Below are positions 54,036-64,000 of a DNA stretch of 64,000 nucleotides, piece by piece (position 1 is the first letter of the stretch; every line of letters starts with the position of its first letter). The stretch comes from Pyricularia pennisetigena. Lineage: Eukaryota > Ascomycota > Sordariomycetes > Magnaporthales > Pyriculariaceae. Below the pieces are notes generated by a model. The model saw only the letters and a program-made list of their open reading frames with translations. It made no database searches and was not told the origin of the DNA. Location: positions 4,515,259 to 4,579,258 of the forward strand of contig NC_043742.1 in assembly GCF_004337985.1 (NCBI RefSeq), written 5' to 3'. A program made the translations under genes and the position numbers.

Positions 54036-57000
54036 TCAATACAGCTCCGCCGCGGCACCACCGATGGCCAACTTGCCCGTCTCCTTGACCTTGGTCTGGA
54101 AGATAATCTTGTTGCCCTCCTTCCACATCTCGGTCACGAGGGTCTGGCCGGGCATGACGACGCCGGCGAAGCGGACCTTGATGTTCTTGATCTTGCCAAA
54201 TTGCTGGTAGACGGCCTTGCCCGAGATGCCAAAGGAGCAGAGGCCGTGCAGGATGGGCTGCGGGAAGCCGCCCATCTTGGCGAACTGCGGGTCGACGTGG
54301 AGCGGGTTGTAGTCGCCGCTCAGGCGGTAGATGCAGGCCTGCTCCTCGGTCGTCTTCTCCTCGATGACCACGTCGGGCGAGCGCTTAGGCGGCGGGTTGG
54401 CGGCCGTGCTGGCGCCACGGTCCTGCGGCTTCTTCGGCCCACCGAAGCCGCCGCAGCCCCTCAGGAAGATGCTGGCCTCGTTGTAGAAGATCTCCTCGCC
54501 CGTCTCGGCGTGCACCGTCGTCACGCCGTTGCGGAGGACGGCCGCGTTGCCCTTGTCAACCACCTCGAGGAGCTTACCGTACGACTTGAGCTTGGCAGAG
54601 GTGGGGATGGGGTACTTCTTGATTTCAAGATACTGCTCGCCGTGGAGGAGCATCATGGGGTTGAAGTTGGGCACAACCTCGTCCATACTGAAGGGCATAT
54701 CGGCGTTGAACTGGGGGATGACGCCAAATGTTGGTAGAACCTGGAAGTCCTCGGCTCCCTCACTGTTGAGCAGGGCGGTCATTGTAAGCATGCGAATCAA
54801 CTGTCAAAGAGATATACTTGCTTCAAGGCAAGAAAAAAAAAAAAGAGAAACCTACTAGACATAGTTGAGGTCTGTCCTCTTGGCGCCGATGCCCAGATTG
54901 TACAGGATTGAGTCTCTGTCACTGTAGACAAACTCGGTGCCCTCAGTTTTGGCGCCTTTAGCCTGTTGGATGGCGTCGAGATACTGGTTGCTACCGGATT
55001 CAGAGCCGCTCTAAAGTCGGGAATGAAGAGTCAATCATTATCGTTCTCATTTTGTTAAGGGCTAAGCTAAGTAGATACATAGAAGCCACAAAAAGCACAT
55101 CATATCGTTCACAATAGCAGGCGTAAAGGAAAGAAAACGTGATATCCAAGGTTGATCAAGTTTGGATGAGGAGGCGTCTTCATACCTTGCTGCCCGCCTT
55201 GTTGTCCATGTTCTCCATGATCTTGGCGACGCTGTCTTGCGACTTGAACGGGTGGTCCGCCCTGCCGTCGTCAAAGTTGACAATGCGAGCCCAGTTCTTC
55301 GTCACCTCCTCGGGAGTCAATGGCACGTCAACCGGGAAGCCGTGGCCACCGCTGCGCTGCCATCTGGTGGCACCCTGCCAGCCGCTTCCGACCTCGTAAA
55401 GACCTCCAGTGGGGTTCTCGGGGACCTTGTCGCTGCAGAGGGCCAGAACCAGAGGAGCAATGTAGTCTGGCTTGAATGCCTGCACGAGCTCCTCGGGGAG
55501 AATGGTCTTGGTCATGGCAGTGCCGGCGTTGGGGGCAATGGTGTTGACGTAGATGTTGTACTTGGCACCCTCAAGAGCCAGAGCTCGTGAGAATCCAAGG
55601 ATGGCACATTTCTATACAGGAATGGTTAGCGCTCAAACACAAACTGGAGCTAATGCAATAAGGATTATCTACTTACGGCAGCGGAGTAGTTGGCCTGGCC
55701 AAAGTTGCCATAGATACCGCTAGTGGACGTGGTGTTCACAATACGGCCATACTTCTGCTTGAGAAGGTAAGGCCAGGCAGCCTTGGTAATCTTGTAGGTT
55801 CCACGCGCGTGCACGTTCATGACGGGGTCCCAAAGGCTGTCGTCCATGTTTGCGAAAGCCTTATCCCTCAGAATGCCGGCGTTGTTGATGATGATGTCGA
55901 TACGACCAAAGGCATCAATTGCGGCCTTGACCACGGCGTCACCATCCTCAGCGGAGGCCTTGACACCGATGGCCTTGCCGCCCATTTTCTGGATCTCGCT
56001 GACAACTCCATCAGGGTTGGCGAGGTCGTTCACGACAATAGATGCGCCGGCCCTGGCGAAGGCCAAGCAGTAGGCACGGCCTATACCGGCACCTCCACCA
56101 GTGACAAGGGCGACACGACCCTTGAAGTCGATCGGCTCTCCCTTGTCGTTAGGGCCCAGCTGCGTCGATTGCTCAAGCAGGCCAAGGAAATCGTTGGGGC
56201 CAGTAGGGTACTGGGGGTTTGAGAAGTCGACAACCTGGTTCCACTTCTTGATGATGGCTCCAGGGGTGTAGGACTCGTCACACTTGAGCAGAAGGCCGCT
56301 GGAGCGCTCCCACCTGAGCTTAGCGCAGTGACCACCGCCGACTTCAAAGATGCCACCGGTCTCGTCTGTGTTGTTCTTGTGGACCAGGACGGCAACGAGC
56401 GGCACAACCCACTCGGGCTTCATCAAAGCCAGCAAATCAGGGGGCATGACAGTCTCAGTCATGCGACTTGCAGCAATAGGGGCAATGACGTTGGCGATGA
56501 TGTTGTACTTGATGCCCTCCTTGGCGAGCGTCTCGGTGAATCCGACCATGGCCAGCTTGGCAGCCGAGTAGTTGCACTGACCAAAGTTACCGAACAGACC
56601 GGCGGCTGAGGCAGTGTTGATAACACGGCCGTACTTCTGTTTCCTGAAGTGTGGCCATGCTGCCCGTGTACACTTGTAGGCGCCCTTGACGTGAACCTTG
56701 AAAATCAAGTCCCAGTCCTGGTCGGACATGTTCTTGAAGCTGACATCGCGGAGGATACCGGCGTTGTTGATTAAGATATCGACGCGGCCGAATGCCTGGA
56801 TGGCTGTGTCGATGATCTTGTCGCCGTTCTCGACCGAATCGTAGTTGGCTACAGCCTTGCCGCCCGCGGCCTTGATCTCGTTTACAACGACATCGGCAGC
56901 CTGTAGCAATTAATGCAATTGAGTCAGCCAATTGCAATGAGCATAAACACAGCACTGGGTCGATGAGAGTAGTGCCACTAACCTTGCTGGAGGTGCCCTC

Positions 57001-57141
57001 TCCCTTGAAGGAGCCGCCCAAGTCGTTGACGACGACGCTGGCTCCCCTGCTGCCGAAGAAAGTAGCATATGCCTTGCCGAGACCACCGCCGGCACCGGTG
57101 ACAACGACGACCTGGCCGTCGAAGCGCAGCTCTGAAGCCAT
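54036..57141 (-). CDS. FOX2: Peroxisomal multifunctional beta-oxidation enzyme FOX2/MFE-2
   Basis: Five exons: 57141-56983, 56900-55677, 55611-55186, 55010-54856 and 54762-54036, 896 residues. Introns are 82, 65, 175 and 93 nt, all GT..AG and in frame. Two short-chain dehydrogenase domains lie in tandem. The first has [13 protein letters not shown] and YSAAK; the second has [13 protein letters not shown] and YSAAK split across intron 2. The C-terminal MaoC hydratase-2 domain has [29 protein letters not shown] motif and ends GGAAAELY. The enzyme hydrates trans-2-enoyl-CoA to the (3R)-hydroxy form and oxidises it to 3-ketoacyl-CoA. Length and order match fungal FOX2. The last residues, ELY, are not a canonical PTS1. 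Confidence 0.96.
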
Positions 57142-58729
57142 GATTGCAGGGTATGTGATATGGTATAGGCTGGCTTGAGATGCAAAGATGTGCGGGATGT
57201 GTTCAGTTGATGGTGCAAGAAGAAGCTCTCTCTCTTGACGGTCTCTTAATTGAAATGCACCACGACCTGGAAGACGAGAGAAAATTAGGAAGAAATGTGG
57301 ATGAATAGGATGGACTAGGAAGAACTGATGCTGTCAAAGTCAGACAGCTAGAGTTTTGACTGTGTGTAAATACGTCGCAAACAAGACAGACGACCGATGA
57401 ACCGGCAAATCGGACGGGTAAGCTCTCTCATGGATTAAGCCGAGGCTTCCCCAGACTCGTGCAGCGCAGCAACAAGCGGGCGTCACTCTTTGCCGCGGTC
57501 GATAACGCGGGGACGCTATGCCTTGTTCAGTATGTGGGGGTAACCGATGATGGACCAGTGCCCTGTGGCCCGGTGAACGGGCGCGGCAACATTCACATGC
57601 CAGGAAACCCGCTGGGAACGGTAGATCTGTTCTGCACCGCACAGTAGAGCTGAGGGTCACCTGCCCACGAGTGCGGAAGCTGTGACATGAACAAGCTATC
57701 CCTGGCATGAGTTATACCGAAAGAAGCTATCTTCTAATCCCACGTGAGAATACTGCCTATCTTTTGGTTTTTCTTGCAGCAGATTGAAACGAATGGGTGA
57801 AGATTGTTGCTTGTTGTGTCCAGTGTGCATTTCTTTCTGCTCAAACTCTACCTACTGTAGTACAGATTTGTCCCTTGTTCGGCACCTCCCACTGTAACCA
57901 CAATACTTTGCCTTACCCTGCACTACAACAGGAATTGGCTACGGCGCATCATGCATCGACAAACCCAAATACTCGCGATGAATTCTCAGATACAGAAACA
58001 AAAATAAAAAGAAAATAAAAAAAAAAGCCCTGCATGCGCGATTTGAGTTGTCGGATCACTTGTTTTATGTACTGTAATTAGGTTCCCGTACAGTACGTGC
58101 AAAGAGTCTCACGGTATTTAGAACAGTAGAAACTGTCGTCGTTGAAGATCCCAAGACTCTACGCTATAATTCATCGGCTTCTGCAGGTGCCGGGGGAAAA
58201 CTTTCACCGTTCATTCTCTGCCTGCAGCCGGATTGGAAACTCAAAATTCCCGGGGCCGGGACCTACATTTCTGCTAGGGGATGATTATGATTTAAGATTT
58301 TAGGATGTTTACCATATTACAATACAGCCCCAGGCAAAAGACAATGTCTGTTTACCCCAGCGATTGAATTTTCCCCTCACAAACACAGAGACGTGTGTAC
58401 TCTCAGATTGATCAGCAGGAATGGGCTAGAAATGGATGGCCTCTAGCTCGCATCTTCATCATGATTCCGCTTTGTAGTTGCTGGATAGGGGCCCCGCACT
58501 TTTTTTNNTTTTTTTCAGCAGCGGTTGCCTTGTGGCAAACCGCCATCATTGAAGCTTAGAGCGGCGGGCCGTACTGGTATCTACCCAGGCAAGCTAAGGT
58601 AGCTAAAAGGCGGTTTTGGAAGCAATTCGGTTTTCAGGCCTGGACTAGCACAAACTTCACAAATATACATCTCAATTGGGTTTAGTTCTAGGCTACTGCT
58701 TACCTCCCCAGCTAGGTTGCATTTGCACA
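57142..58729. promoter_or_regulatory. Shared upstream region of FOX2 and the P-loop kinase gene
   Basis: Lies between two divergent starts. It has a 2-N gap at 58507-58508 within a T run. In fungi FOX2 is usually induced by fatty acids through Far1/Far2-type factors that bind CCGAGG-like sites. I looked for CCGAGG/CCTCGG: one GCCGAGGC-type match is at about 57439-57446. A single six-base match is weak evidence. No gene is supported. Confidence 0.4.
58507..58508. other. Two undetermined bases in a T run
   Basis: NN interrupts a T tract at 58501-58515, another homopolymer-linked sequence uncertainty. Confidence 0.95.
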
Positions 58730-59776
58730 ATGGCCGCCGTCATATCGTCTGCCACTCCGGACGCCCCTCTGCAGTCCCGCATAGTCGATGACAAGTCCCC
58801 AATATGTATACCTTTCATACTGGAGCGCCTGTCCGTCTGGAAGAAGGCCCGGGATGAGAATGACAGACGGCCGTTCTTTATTGGCCTGAATGGCGTCCAG
58901 GGCGTCGGCAAGACGACCCTAGTCCGCGCCCTGGCCGAGGCGCTTCAACAGCGCGAGATGCTCGAGACCATCGTCGTTAGCATCGACGACTTTTACCTTA
59001 ATCACCAGACTCAGCTCGCCCTTGCCGAATCCCAGCCAGACAATTCTTTGGTTCAGTATCGTGGAGAGCCTGGTAAGCGTTACAAGACGGTGGTACCTCG
59101 GTAGGAAGGGGGAATAAAAAAAAGGCAGGTGACCAAGCCTGCCTTTGAATTCTTACTGACAAAGCCACAACCACCACAAGGCACGCACGACATCGAGCTG
59201 ATGCAGTCATTCTTCACCGCCGTCATCAACTCTCAACCCACCAAGATCCCCCAGTACGACAAGGCGACCTACTCCGGCCTCGGCGATCGCGCGCCCGAGT
59301 CCACCTGGCCCAGCATAAACGGCCCGGACCAGCGGCCCGTCCAGGTCGTCTTGGTAGAGGGCTGGTGCGTCGGATTCCGCGCGCTCGATCCCGAGGCCGT
59401 GGTCGCAAAGTGGCGTGACCCCGACACCCGGACGCTCAGGAACCACAGGACGGAGCACCTCCTCTTTGTCAACGAGAAGCTCCGGGCCTACGACGACGTG
59501 CTCACCAACCACTTTGATGCATTCGTGCACATTGATGCCCAGCAGCTCGAGTATGTCTACGATTGGAGACGGGAGCAAGAGGCGCAGCTGAGGAAGGAAA
59601 GGGGAACTGGCATGTCTGACGAGCAGGTGGTCCGCTTTGTCGACGCTTACTATCCCGCGTATGAGCTGTACTCCGATGGAGTGCGTGCGGGCGTGTTGCT
59701 ACCGGAACGGCCAGGATGTCAGTTGACTTTGATCGTGGATAGACATCGTCGTGTCGTGGAGCACTTTGTTCTGTAA
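58730..59776 (+). CDS. TDA10: D-glycerate 3-kinase-like P-loop kinase
   Basis: Two exons: 58730-59072 and 59181-59776, 312 residues. Intron 59073-59180 (108 nt) has donor GTAAGC, a TACTGAC branch site and acceptor ACAAG; the joined RGEPGTHDIELM is typical of the family. The P-loop is GLNGVQGVGKTT, preceded by PFFIGLNG. VSIDDFY is the Walker-B-like block, and VVLVEGWCVGFRALD is a further conserved strand. The C-terminus QLTLIVDRHR is usual. It resembles yeast YGR205W/Tda10 and plant glycerate kinase, in the phosphoribulokinase/uridine kinase group. Substrate is by family only; yeast Tda10's activity is not settled as far as I know. Confidence 0.9.
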
Positions 59777-60185
59777 AGACTGATGATGATCACTTCCTCG
59801 CCAGGAGTTAAAATATAGCGACAAAGAAAACGGGTGTGTTCATTAATTTTCGGTAAAAGCAATTGAGGCCAAGATTTAGCTAAAGTACCCCTCTGGTCCT
59901 TCCAACAAAGCCTGCAGACAGCAAGAATCTCGCGCCTCTTCGCATTTCTTGGTATGTGGTCATAGCTCATCAATCATATAAGTTCGTAAGCAATTAAGTT
60001 ACCCAGCCAAGCGAATTTCCTCCAAGGTCAAGAATAGAAAAGAGATACCATCCGATTCACGACAGTTCGGTCAGTAAAATTAGAAGAAATCGCCATTCGT
60101 TGTCACATAGCGGCGGCTCGTGAAATCTTCTCATCCCCACTTCCACATCATCGAAGTCCTGTCACAGTCCATGATTTTTATCATC
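59777..60185. other. Short intergenic region between convergent gene ends
   Basis: Between the kinase gene (+) and the Ecm11-domain gene (-). No gene or notable repeat is seen. Confidence 0.6.
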
Positions 60186-62021
60186 TCATATGTCAATGTC
60201 CTTCCCTTTCATCATGCCTTCGCCCTCGTTCTTGAGACTAGTCAACGCTTGCTCGATTTTTTCTGTCCGGTTTCGCACAGCTAGCTCTCTGGCGGAGATC
60301 TGGCCCTCAAAATGACTGACAATTTCGCGCTTCTCGCGTCGGGCCGCCTTGATCTCGCCGACAAGTTCGCCAAATCTGCCCAGGAACCAGTCGCCACATT
60401 CATCCCATTCGCCCACTGAAAGCCGTGTAAAGAAGTGATGCTGCGAGTTCTCGTCCTGGTTCTGGTAGTGCGATAGCTTCTGGGCCAGCGTGTCCCCTGA
60501 CGATGGCGTGTTGGCTCTTTGGATCGCGGAGCGGGCCGGGTCATGATCGAAAGATTCGTTTCGAAGCTCTGTATATTCCATCCTGGATAGCGCCTGATCG
60601 TCGTAGTCCAAACTAAGTCGACGCTTTTTCTGACGGGGCACAGCGGGCTGCGTACGGTTGGGATCTACGCGTGGAGCAGCGGTGTGGCGAGGACCGTTGT
60701 TTACCGATGGAGGAAAGCTGTGCTGTCTAGTGGCGGCAAGGGACACCGGAGGCACGGAAGCCACGCCGTTGGGCTGAGGCCAATTGTTTGTCAAAGGCGG
60801 GGGATAGCCAGCGAGTGCGTCTCTTCCAATACCAAGCGATGGTATACTCTTGCTCGGGCGCGGTGTTCGTTGTTCTGCTAGAGCCTCGTCTTCCGGAGAC
60901 GCGATCTCACTCTGGTCATCTGGAGGCACAGGCGTCTGCTGCGCAGTTTCCAAATCGAAGAACTGCGTGGATCTGTGATGATGGCTCATATCCCGTGAGC
61001 GACGATCGGCGTGGCCCCTAGTGGATATCTCACGTACGTTCTGGAGACGCTCTGGGGAAACAGCCGTAAACTCGTCTTGGCGAGAGTATACCGGTGCCTC
61101 CACATAGGACCGTCTTCGGCCAGCGTCCTGGTAGTTCTGAGCGACGTCTCTGGCGTCACGAAATGGGATTTTACTATGCTTGAGTTGCTTCCTGGGTGTC
61201 GACCCTGCGTCGGACTTATCGGCAAAAGGTTCGTCTGGATTTGTGTGTGCCTCGATGCGCTTGCCGTTCGGCAGGCTGCCGTGGATGGGTGCTGTGCTGA
61301 CTCCTTTGGGATGATCAACACTCCTAATGTAGCCGTTTTCATTCACAATGAAGGGGCCATGTTGACCGCTGTGAGTTGGTATCGGCAGAAAATTACGGTC
61401 GTGCTGAAATGGTGGCGGTTGTGTCCGAGGTGCATTCGGCCGAGGTTGAGCCGCTGGGTCTAGTCGAGGTTCATAGGAGACCATCCGCTGCTGGTCGCGC
61501 TCCGACTGCCTTTCACTATCAAGTAGAGACCCTATGGTAGAGTCCTCCCAAGTATCGTGATGAAGTCGTCCAGACGCAGGAGGTCCACGGACACCATCCG
61601 AGTTTGCACGTAAACGCTGAGAAGTCTGGGCTTGACCTAGACCTGAAGATTGAGCCCTTGGTATGCTTGAAGCTGTCGGCTGACTTACTGCCTGGCGTAG
61701 ACCAAACTTTGGAACCGGTAGTTTGTGGGCCTCTACCAATTGCTGGTGTGACCCCTGACGATGATGAGGCACTTGAGTACGTGGTGGGGTTTGCTCCTGC
61801 TGCTGCTGCTGCGGCTTTTGTGGTTGCTGAAGCTGTTGATGGAAGTGCTCCTGGAGCTGTTGGTCCTGGAAAAGTTGTACAGGCTGCTGCCTTTGTTGAT
61901 TCTGTTTTTGCTGCTGCACCTGTGATACTGGTTCAGGCCCGCCACCGTGGGTTCCAGTTTGGGCACCACCATCTTTGGGATGGCGGATGAATGAAAGCAT
62001 CCTGTTTGGAATCGTAGGCAT
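60186..62021 (-). CDS. ECM11: Ecm11-domain protein (synaptonemal complex type)
   Basis: Single exon, 611 residues from the ATG at 62019-62021; the 71 in-frame codons upstream do not look coding. Residues 1-110 are Gln-rich (QQQQQEQ and many QQ pairs) from CAG repeats. The middle is disordered, Pro/Ser/Arg-rich, with many SP/TP sites. The last ~130 residues are the Ecm11 C-terminal domain: LDYDDQALSRMEYTELRNESFD, then QKLSHYQ, and FFTRLSVGEWDECGDWFLGRF followed by a coiled coil ending MMKGKDIDI. In yeast Ecm11 with Gmc2 builds the central element of the synaptonemal complex and is SUMOylated. Domain assignment is firm; the meiotic role here is by family. Confidence 0.85.
   Translation of the reverse strand: MPTIPNRMLSFIRHPKDGGAQTGTHGGGPEPVSQVQQQKQNQQRQQPVQLFQDQQLQEHFHQQLQQPQKPQQQQQEQTPPRTQVPHHRQGSHQQLVEAHKLPVPKFGLRQAVSQPTASSIPRAQSSGLGQAQTSQRLRANSDGVRGPPASGRLHHDTWEDSTIGSLLDSERQSERDQQRMVSYEPRLDPAAQPRPNAPRTQPPPFQHDRNFLPIPTHSGQHGPFIVNENGYIRSVDHPKGVSTAPIHGSLPNGKRIEAHTNPDEPFADKSDAGSTPRKQLKHSKIPFRDARDVAQNYQDAGRRRSYVEAPVYSRQDEFTAVSPERLQNVREISTRGHADRRSRDMSHHHRSTQFFDLETAQQTPVPPDDQSEIASPEDEALAEQRTPRPSKSIPSLGIGRDALAGYPPPLTNNWPQPNGVASVPPVSLAATRQHSFPPSVNNGPRHTAAPRVDPNRTQPAVPRQKKRRLSLDYDDQALSRMEYTELRNESFDHDPARSAIQRANTPSSGDTLAQKLSHYQNQDENSQHHFFTRLSVGEWDECGDWFLGRFGELVGEIKAARREKREIVSHFEGQISARELAVRNRTEKIEQALTSLKNEGEGMMKGKDIDI
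61794..61813. repeat. CTG/CAG triplet repeat coding polyglutamine
   Basis: CTG units on the plus strand (CAG on the coding strand) give the longest Gln run of the Ecm11-domain protein. Interruptions occur on both sides. Confidence 0.8.
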
Positions 62022-63718
62022 CTTATTCGATACACTGGGCAATTTGAGTGTTGTTGTCAGGCAGGGACAACGCGACGTGGCTAACCGTGTTGCCTCCACT
62101 CGCAGGCAGAGGGTTTGTTTGTGTGCCTGATCCGATCCAAATTGCAACGACGCGTTCTGAAACCTGTTTCCAGCTTGACGCGAGAGTATGTACCGATGAA
62201 TGAGCCAGTGAGTGACATGTATACATACAAACACCCCAGGTGGACATCAGTTCTGGCGGATTTCTCTCTTATGTATGGCTGGGAGTCTGCAGCCTCTGGT
62301 TCAGATCGCCAACCAATGTGGTTTACCGCCTTGGGTAAGTCGGTAGGTAAGGCACCTAGATAGAGCCCGTCTAGATTTTGTCAAGGCGATTGGGTGGCAA
62401 TGCTGAATGAAGAGTTGATACGTCCCCCATAGCCTTGAAAAGTAACAGAGATAGCAGGTTGATTGGCCGGTACGCATGTGCATACACTATACTCCCCGAT
62501 GTGGTTCAAGTGAAGCGAACCGGAGCGACTTGCAGGTGTCGAGAAACCCGTCGCGATAGGCTCCACAATACTTTGGTCAACTTTCCACACGAAGTCAGGT
62601 GAGATGCAGCAGGGATCGCCAGTTTACAGTGGGTCATCCCCTGTAGAACCACTCAAGTTGCAGCAAGACGGCTGGCGCCCAGGCTTGTTAGTCTACAGTA
62701 CCTCCGGACTGACACTAAGCGGCTCGGGCCTCCATTCAACGTTCACCACCGCCGTTGTATTCCGAGTGTACCTGATTTCCAGATCGAATGGCCCTTGTTA
62801 ATCCCTCCCTCTTTATGCAGGTCGCCTCGCTATTTCTCCCGAATCCTTTGGAAGGCGTGAGCGTGTCCAATCAAAGCAGACACTATGGTGAACGACGCTG
62901 CACTGTAACCCAATTCATCAGTGGTCTACTGTTGAGCGTGCAGGACGCGGTTTGTTTGACAGCGCGCCTCTTGGTACGTGCCGATATAGCTTGAGATGTA
63001 CAGCCATGGTTGGGCCGTGATACATATACTCTAGGGACAAAGCGCATTACACGCGCTGTCCTAGACATAGAAGAAATGCAAGATGCACACATGTTAATTT
63101 CAATGTGGGGAGAAACCACATGGCCAAGATCTAAAGAAATACCTTCCTTGATACGCCGATATGTATTCTGGTTCCAATATACGATCACAAAATAAGGCGG
63201 ACCATGGGTGAGCCATTCAGGCGCGATCATGCAGCTGCAAAGGTTCACCAGTGTAGGTGAATCACCTACTTTCCCTGGGAACCTACCTGACCGGCTACCA
63301 AGCGGTATCGAACGTCTTTTTCCATTCTTTTTTCTTCTACTATTTGTTGCTTAAGGCTAATTAATCATTGAGTAAAAGTAATCGTACGTACTCGGTACCG
63401 AACCCATGACAGCTGTGACATGGTGCAGGGTAGGTAGGTTGTCTTGAACCCATCTGGGGGAGGACCCGCCCCCGCGCAGCTGCGGCGAAATCGCCCATCT
63501 TTTTTTTGTCTTGGCAAGCCGTCGCATGGGGTGGGAACGTCACAACCCATTTGTATTTCCAATCACCGTGTAATCTATATTCCTAGACTACAGTAGGTGA
63601 CAGTCAATTTTGAATTCACTCGTGCCGTTACCGGTATCACAATATTCACATACACAAACCAAACAGGTCGACAGACACAAGATCCATCTCCGAATACTAC
63701 TCAGAAGCCGTTTCAATC
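62022..63718. promoter_or_regulatory. Shared upstream region of the Ecm11 gene and NBP35
   Basis: Lies between divergent starts. Contains a near-perfect inverted repeat at 63253-63269. Small open frames on both strands show no family likeness. No gene is supported. Confidence 0.45.
63253..63269. repeat. Inverted repeat GTAGGTGA-A-TCACCTAC
   Basis: Two 8-bp arms with perfect complementarity and a one-base spacer, about 450 bases upstream of the NBP35 start codon. Confidence 0.85.
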
Positions 63719-64000
63719 ATGGCGCCGAGCCTCGAAGAACCCGAACCCGTTCAAGAGGTGATAAACAACCCACTGAAAGCGAAACCACAACTTGTCGCCC
63801 CCGAACCAGAGCACTGCCCGGGACCCGAGTCCGAACGCGCCGGCACCGCAGACTCTTGCGCAGGCTGTCCTAACCAAAAGATATGCGCGTCAGCACCCAA
63901 AGGGCCGGACCCGGACATTCCACTGATTTCAGCACGGCTAGCAGGCGTCAAACACAAGATATTAGTGCTTAGTGGCAAAGGCGGGGTGGGCAAGTCGACA
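63719..64000 (+). CDS. NBP35: Cytosolic Fe-S cluster assembly scaffold NBP35 (5' part)
   Basis: The first 94 codons are present; the frame is open to the end of the window. The N-terminus begins [10 protein letters not shown] and carries the diagnostic four-cysteine motif C-x13-C-x2-C-x5-C ([11 protein letters not shown] ... [12 protein letters not shown]) that binds a 4Fe-4S cluster. The last residues are the start of the deviant Walker A of the Mrp/Nbp35 P-loop group, [11 protein letters not shown]. With Cfd1 it forms the scaffold of cytosolic and nuclear Fe-S protein assembly. The four-cysteine N-terminus separates NBP35 from CFD1. The ATG at 63719-63721 follows an in-frame stop-containing leader and starts the conserved part. 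Confidence 0.95.
   Translation, partial: MAPSLEEPEPVQEVINNPLKAKPQLVAPEPEHCPGPESERAGTADSCAGCPNQKICASAPKGPDPDIPLISARLAGVKHKILVLSGKGGVGKST

Noticed and set aside
54201..54737. Plus-strand frame of 178 codons
   Set aside because: Antisense to the FOX2 hydratase domain; Leu/Val/Arg-rich shadow.
1..64000. Secondary-metabolite cluster, CRISPR array, transposon or virus-derived gene
   Set aside because: No PKS, NRPS or terpene synthase core, no regular direct-repeat/spacer array, no transposase, reverse transcriptase or viral protein motif was found in any frame read.

Overview
The window is nuclear DNA from a filamentous ascomycete. Protein-coding genes lie on both strands and carry short introns (about 64-234 nt) with GT..AG ends and CTGAC/CTAAC-type branch sites. 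The gene set matches Pezizomycotina: NTE1, ERG1, a SYLF protein, a fungal Ecm11 and a FOX2 hydratase-dehydrogenase. The proteins look like a Sordariomycete, possibly Magnaporthales, but that placement is from memory of protein families and was not tested. One 201-N gap, one 2-N gap and several long A/T homopolymers mark it as draft scaffold sequence.

Layout. 1-129: 3' end of a Sec4/Rab8-type GTPase (+). 884-2167: mitochondrial-looking hypothetical protein (-). 2747-5123: AFG2-like AAA ATPase (+). 5510-6850: ALG5 (-). 7889-9551: Ser/Pro-rich conserved fungal protein (-). 13677-16745: PSY2/SMEK phosphatase-4 subunit (+). 18103-19710: squalene epoxidase ERG1 (-). 21846-24911: PPR-like mitochondrial protein (-). 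25501-26940: MME1-type mitochondrial carrier (-). 27641-28312: IMP2 inner-membrane protease subunit (-). 29105-30263: eIF2-alpha (-). 31244-36081: NTE1 lysophospholipase (+). 36866-37336: small one-TM candidate (+). 38287-40601: SYLF protein (-). 45470-45871: 89-residue one-TM protein (-). 47201-48511: F-box protein (-). 51277-53424: RBR ubiquitin ligase (+). 54036-57141: FOX2 (-). 58730-59776: glycerate-kinase-like P-loop kinase (+). 60186-62021: Ecm11-domain protein (-). 63719-64000: 5' part of NBP35 (+).

The genes are mostly housekeeping: secretion, ribosome biogenesis, N-glycosylation, sterol synthesis, translation initiation, membrane lipid turnover, mitochondrial import and Mg transport, peroxisomal beta-oxidation, Fe-S assembly and meiosis. 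The only local theme is three consecutive minus-strand genes for mitochondrial proteins (21846-28312). I found no biosynthetic gene cluster, CRISPR array, recognisable transposon or tRNA gene.

Exon boundaries were worked out by hand from reading-frame continuity, splice-site motifs and family alignments recalled from knowledge. All spliced models close in frame. I did not find a new multi-gene system. The points most worth checking are an 8-nt micro-exon in eIF2-alpha, a GC-AG intron in PSY2, a His/Asn/Gly repeat inside squalene epoxidase, an RBR ligase with a hydrophobic segment between its zinc domains, a FOX2 without an obvious PTS1 tail, and an AFG2-like ATPase with a degenerate first ATPase domain.
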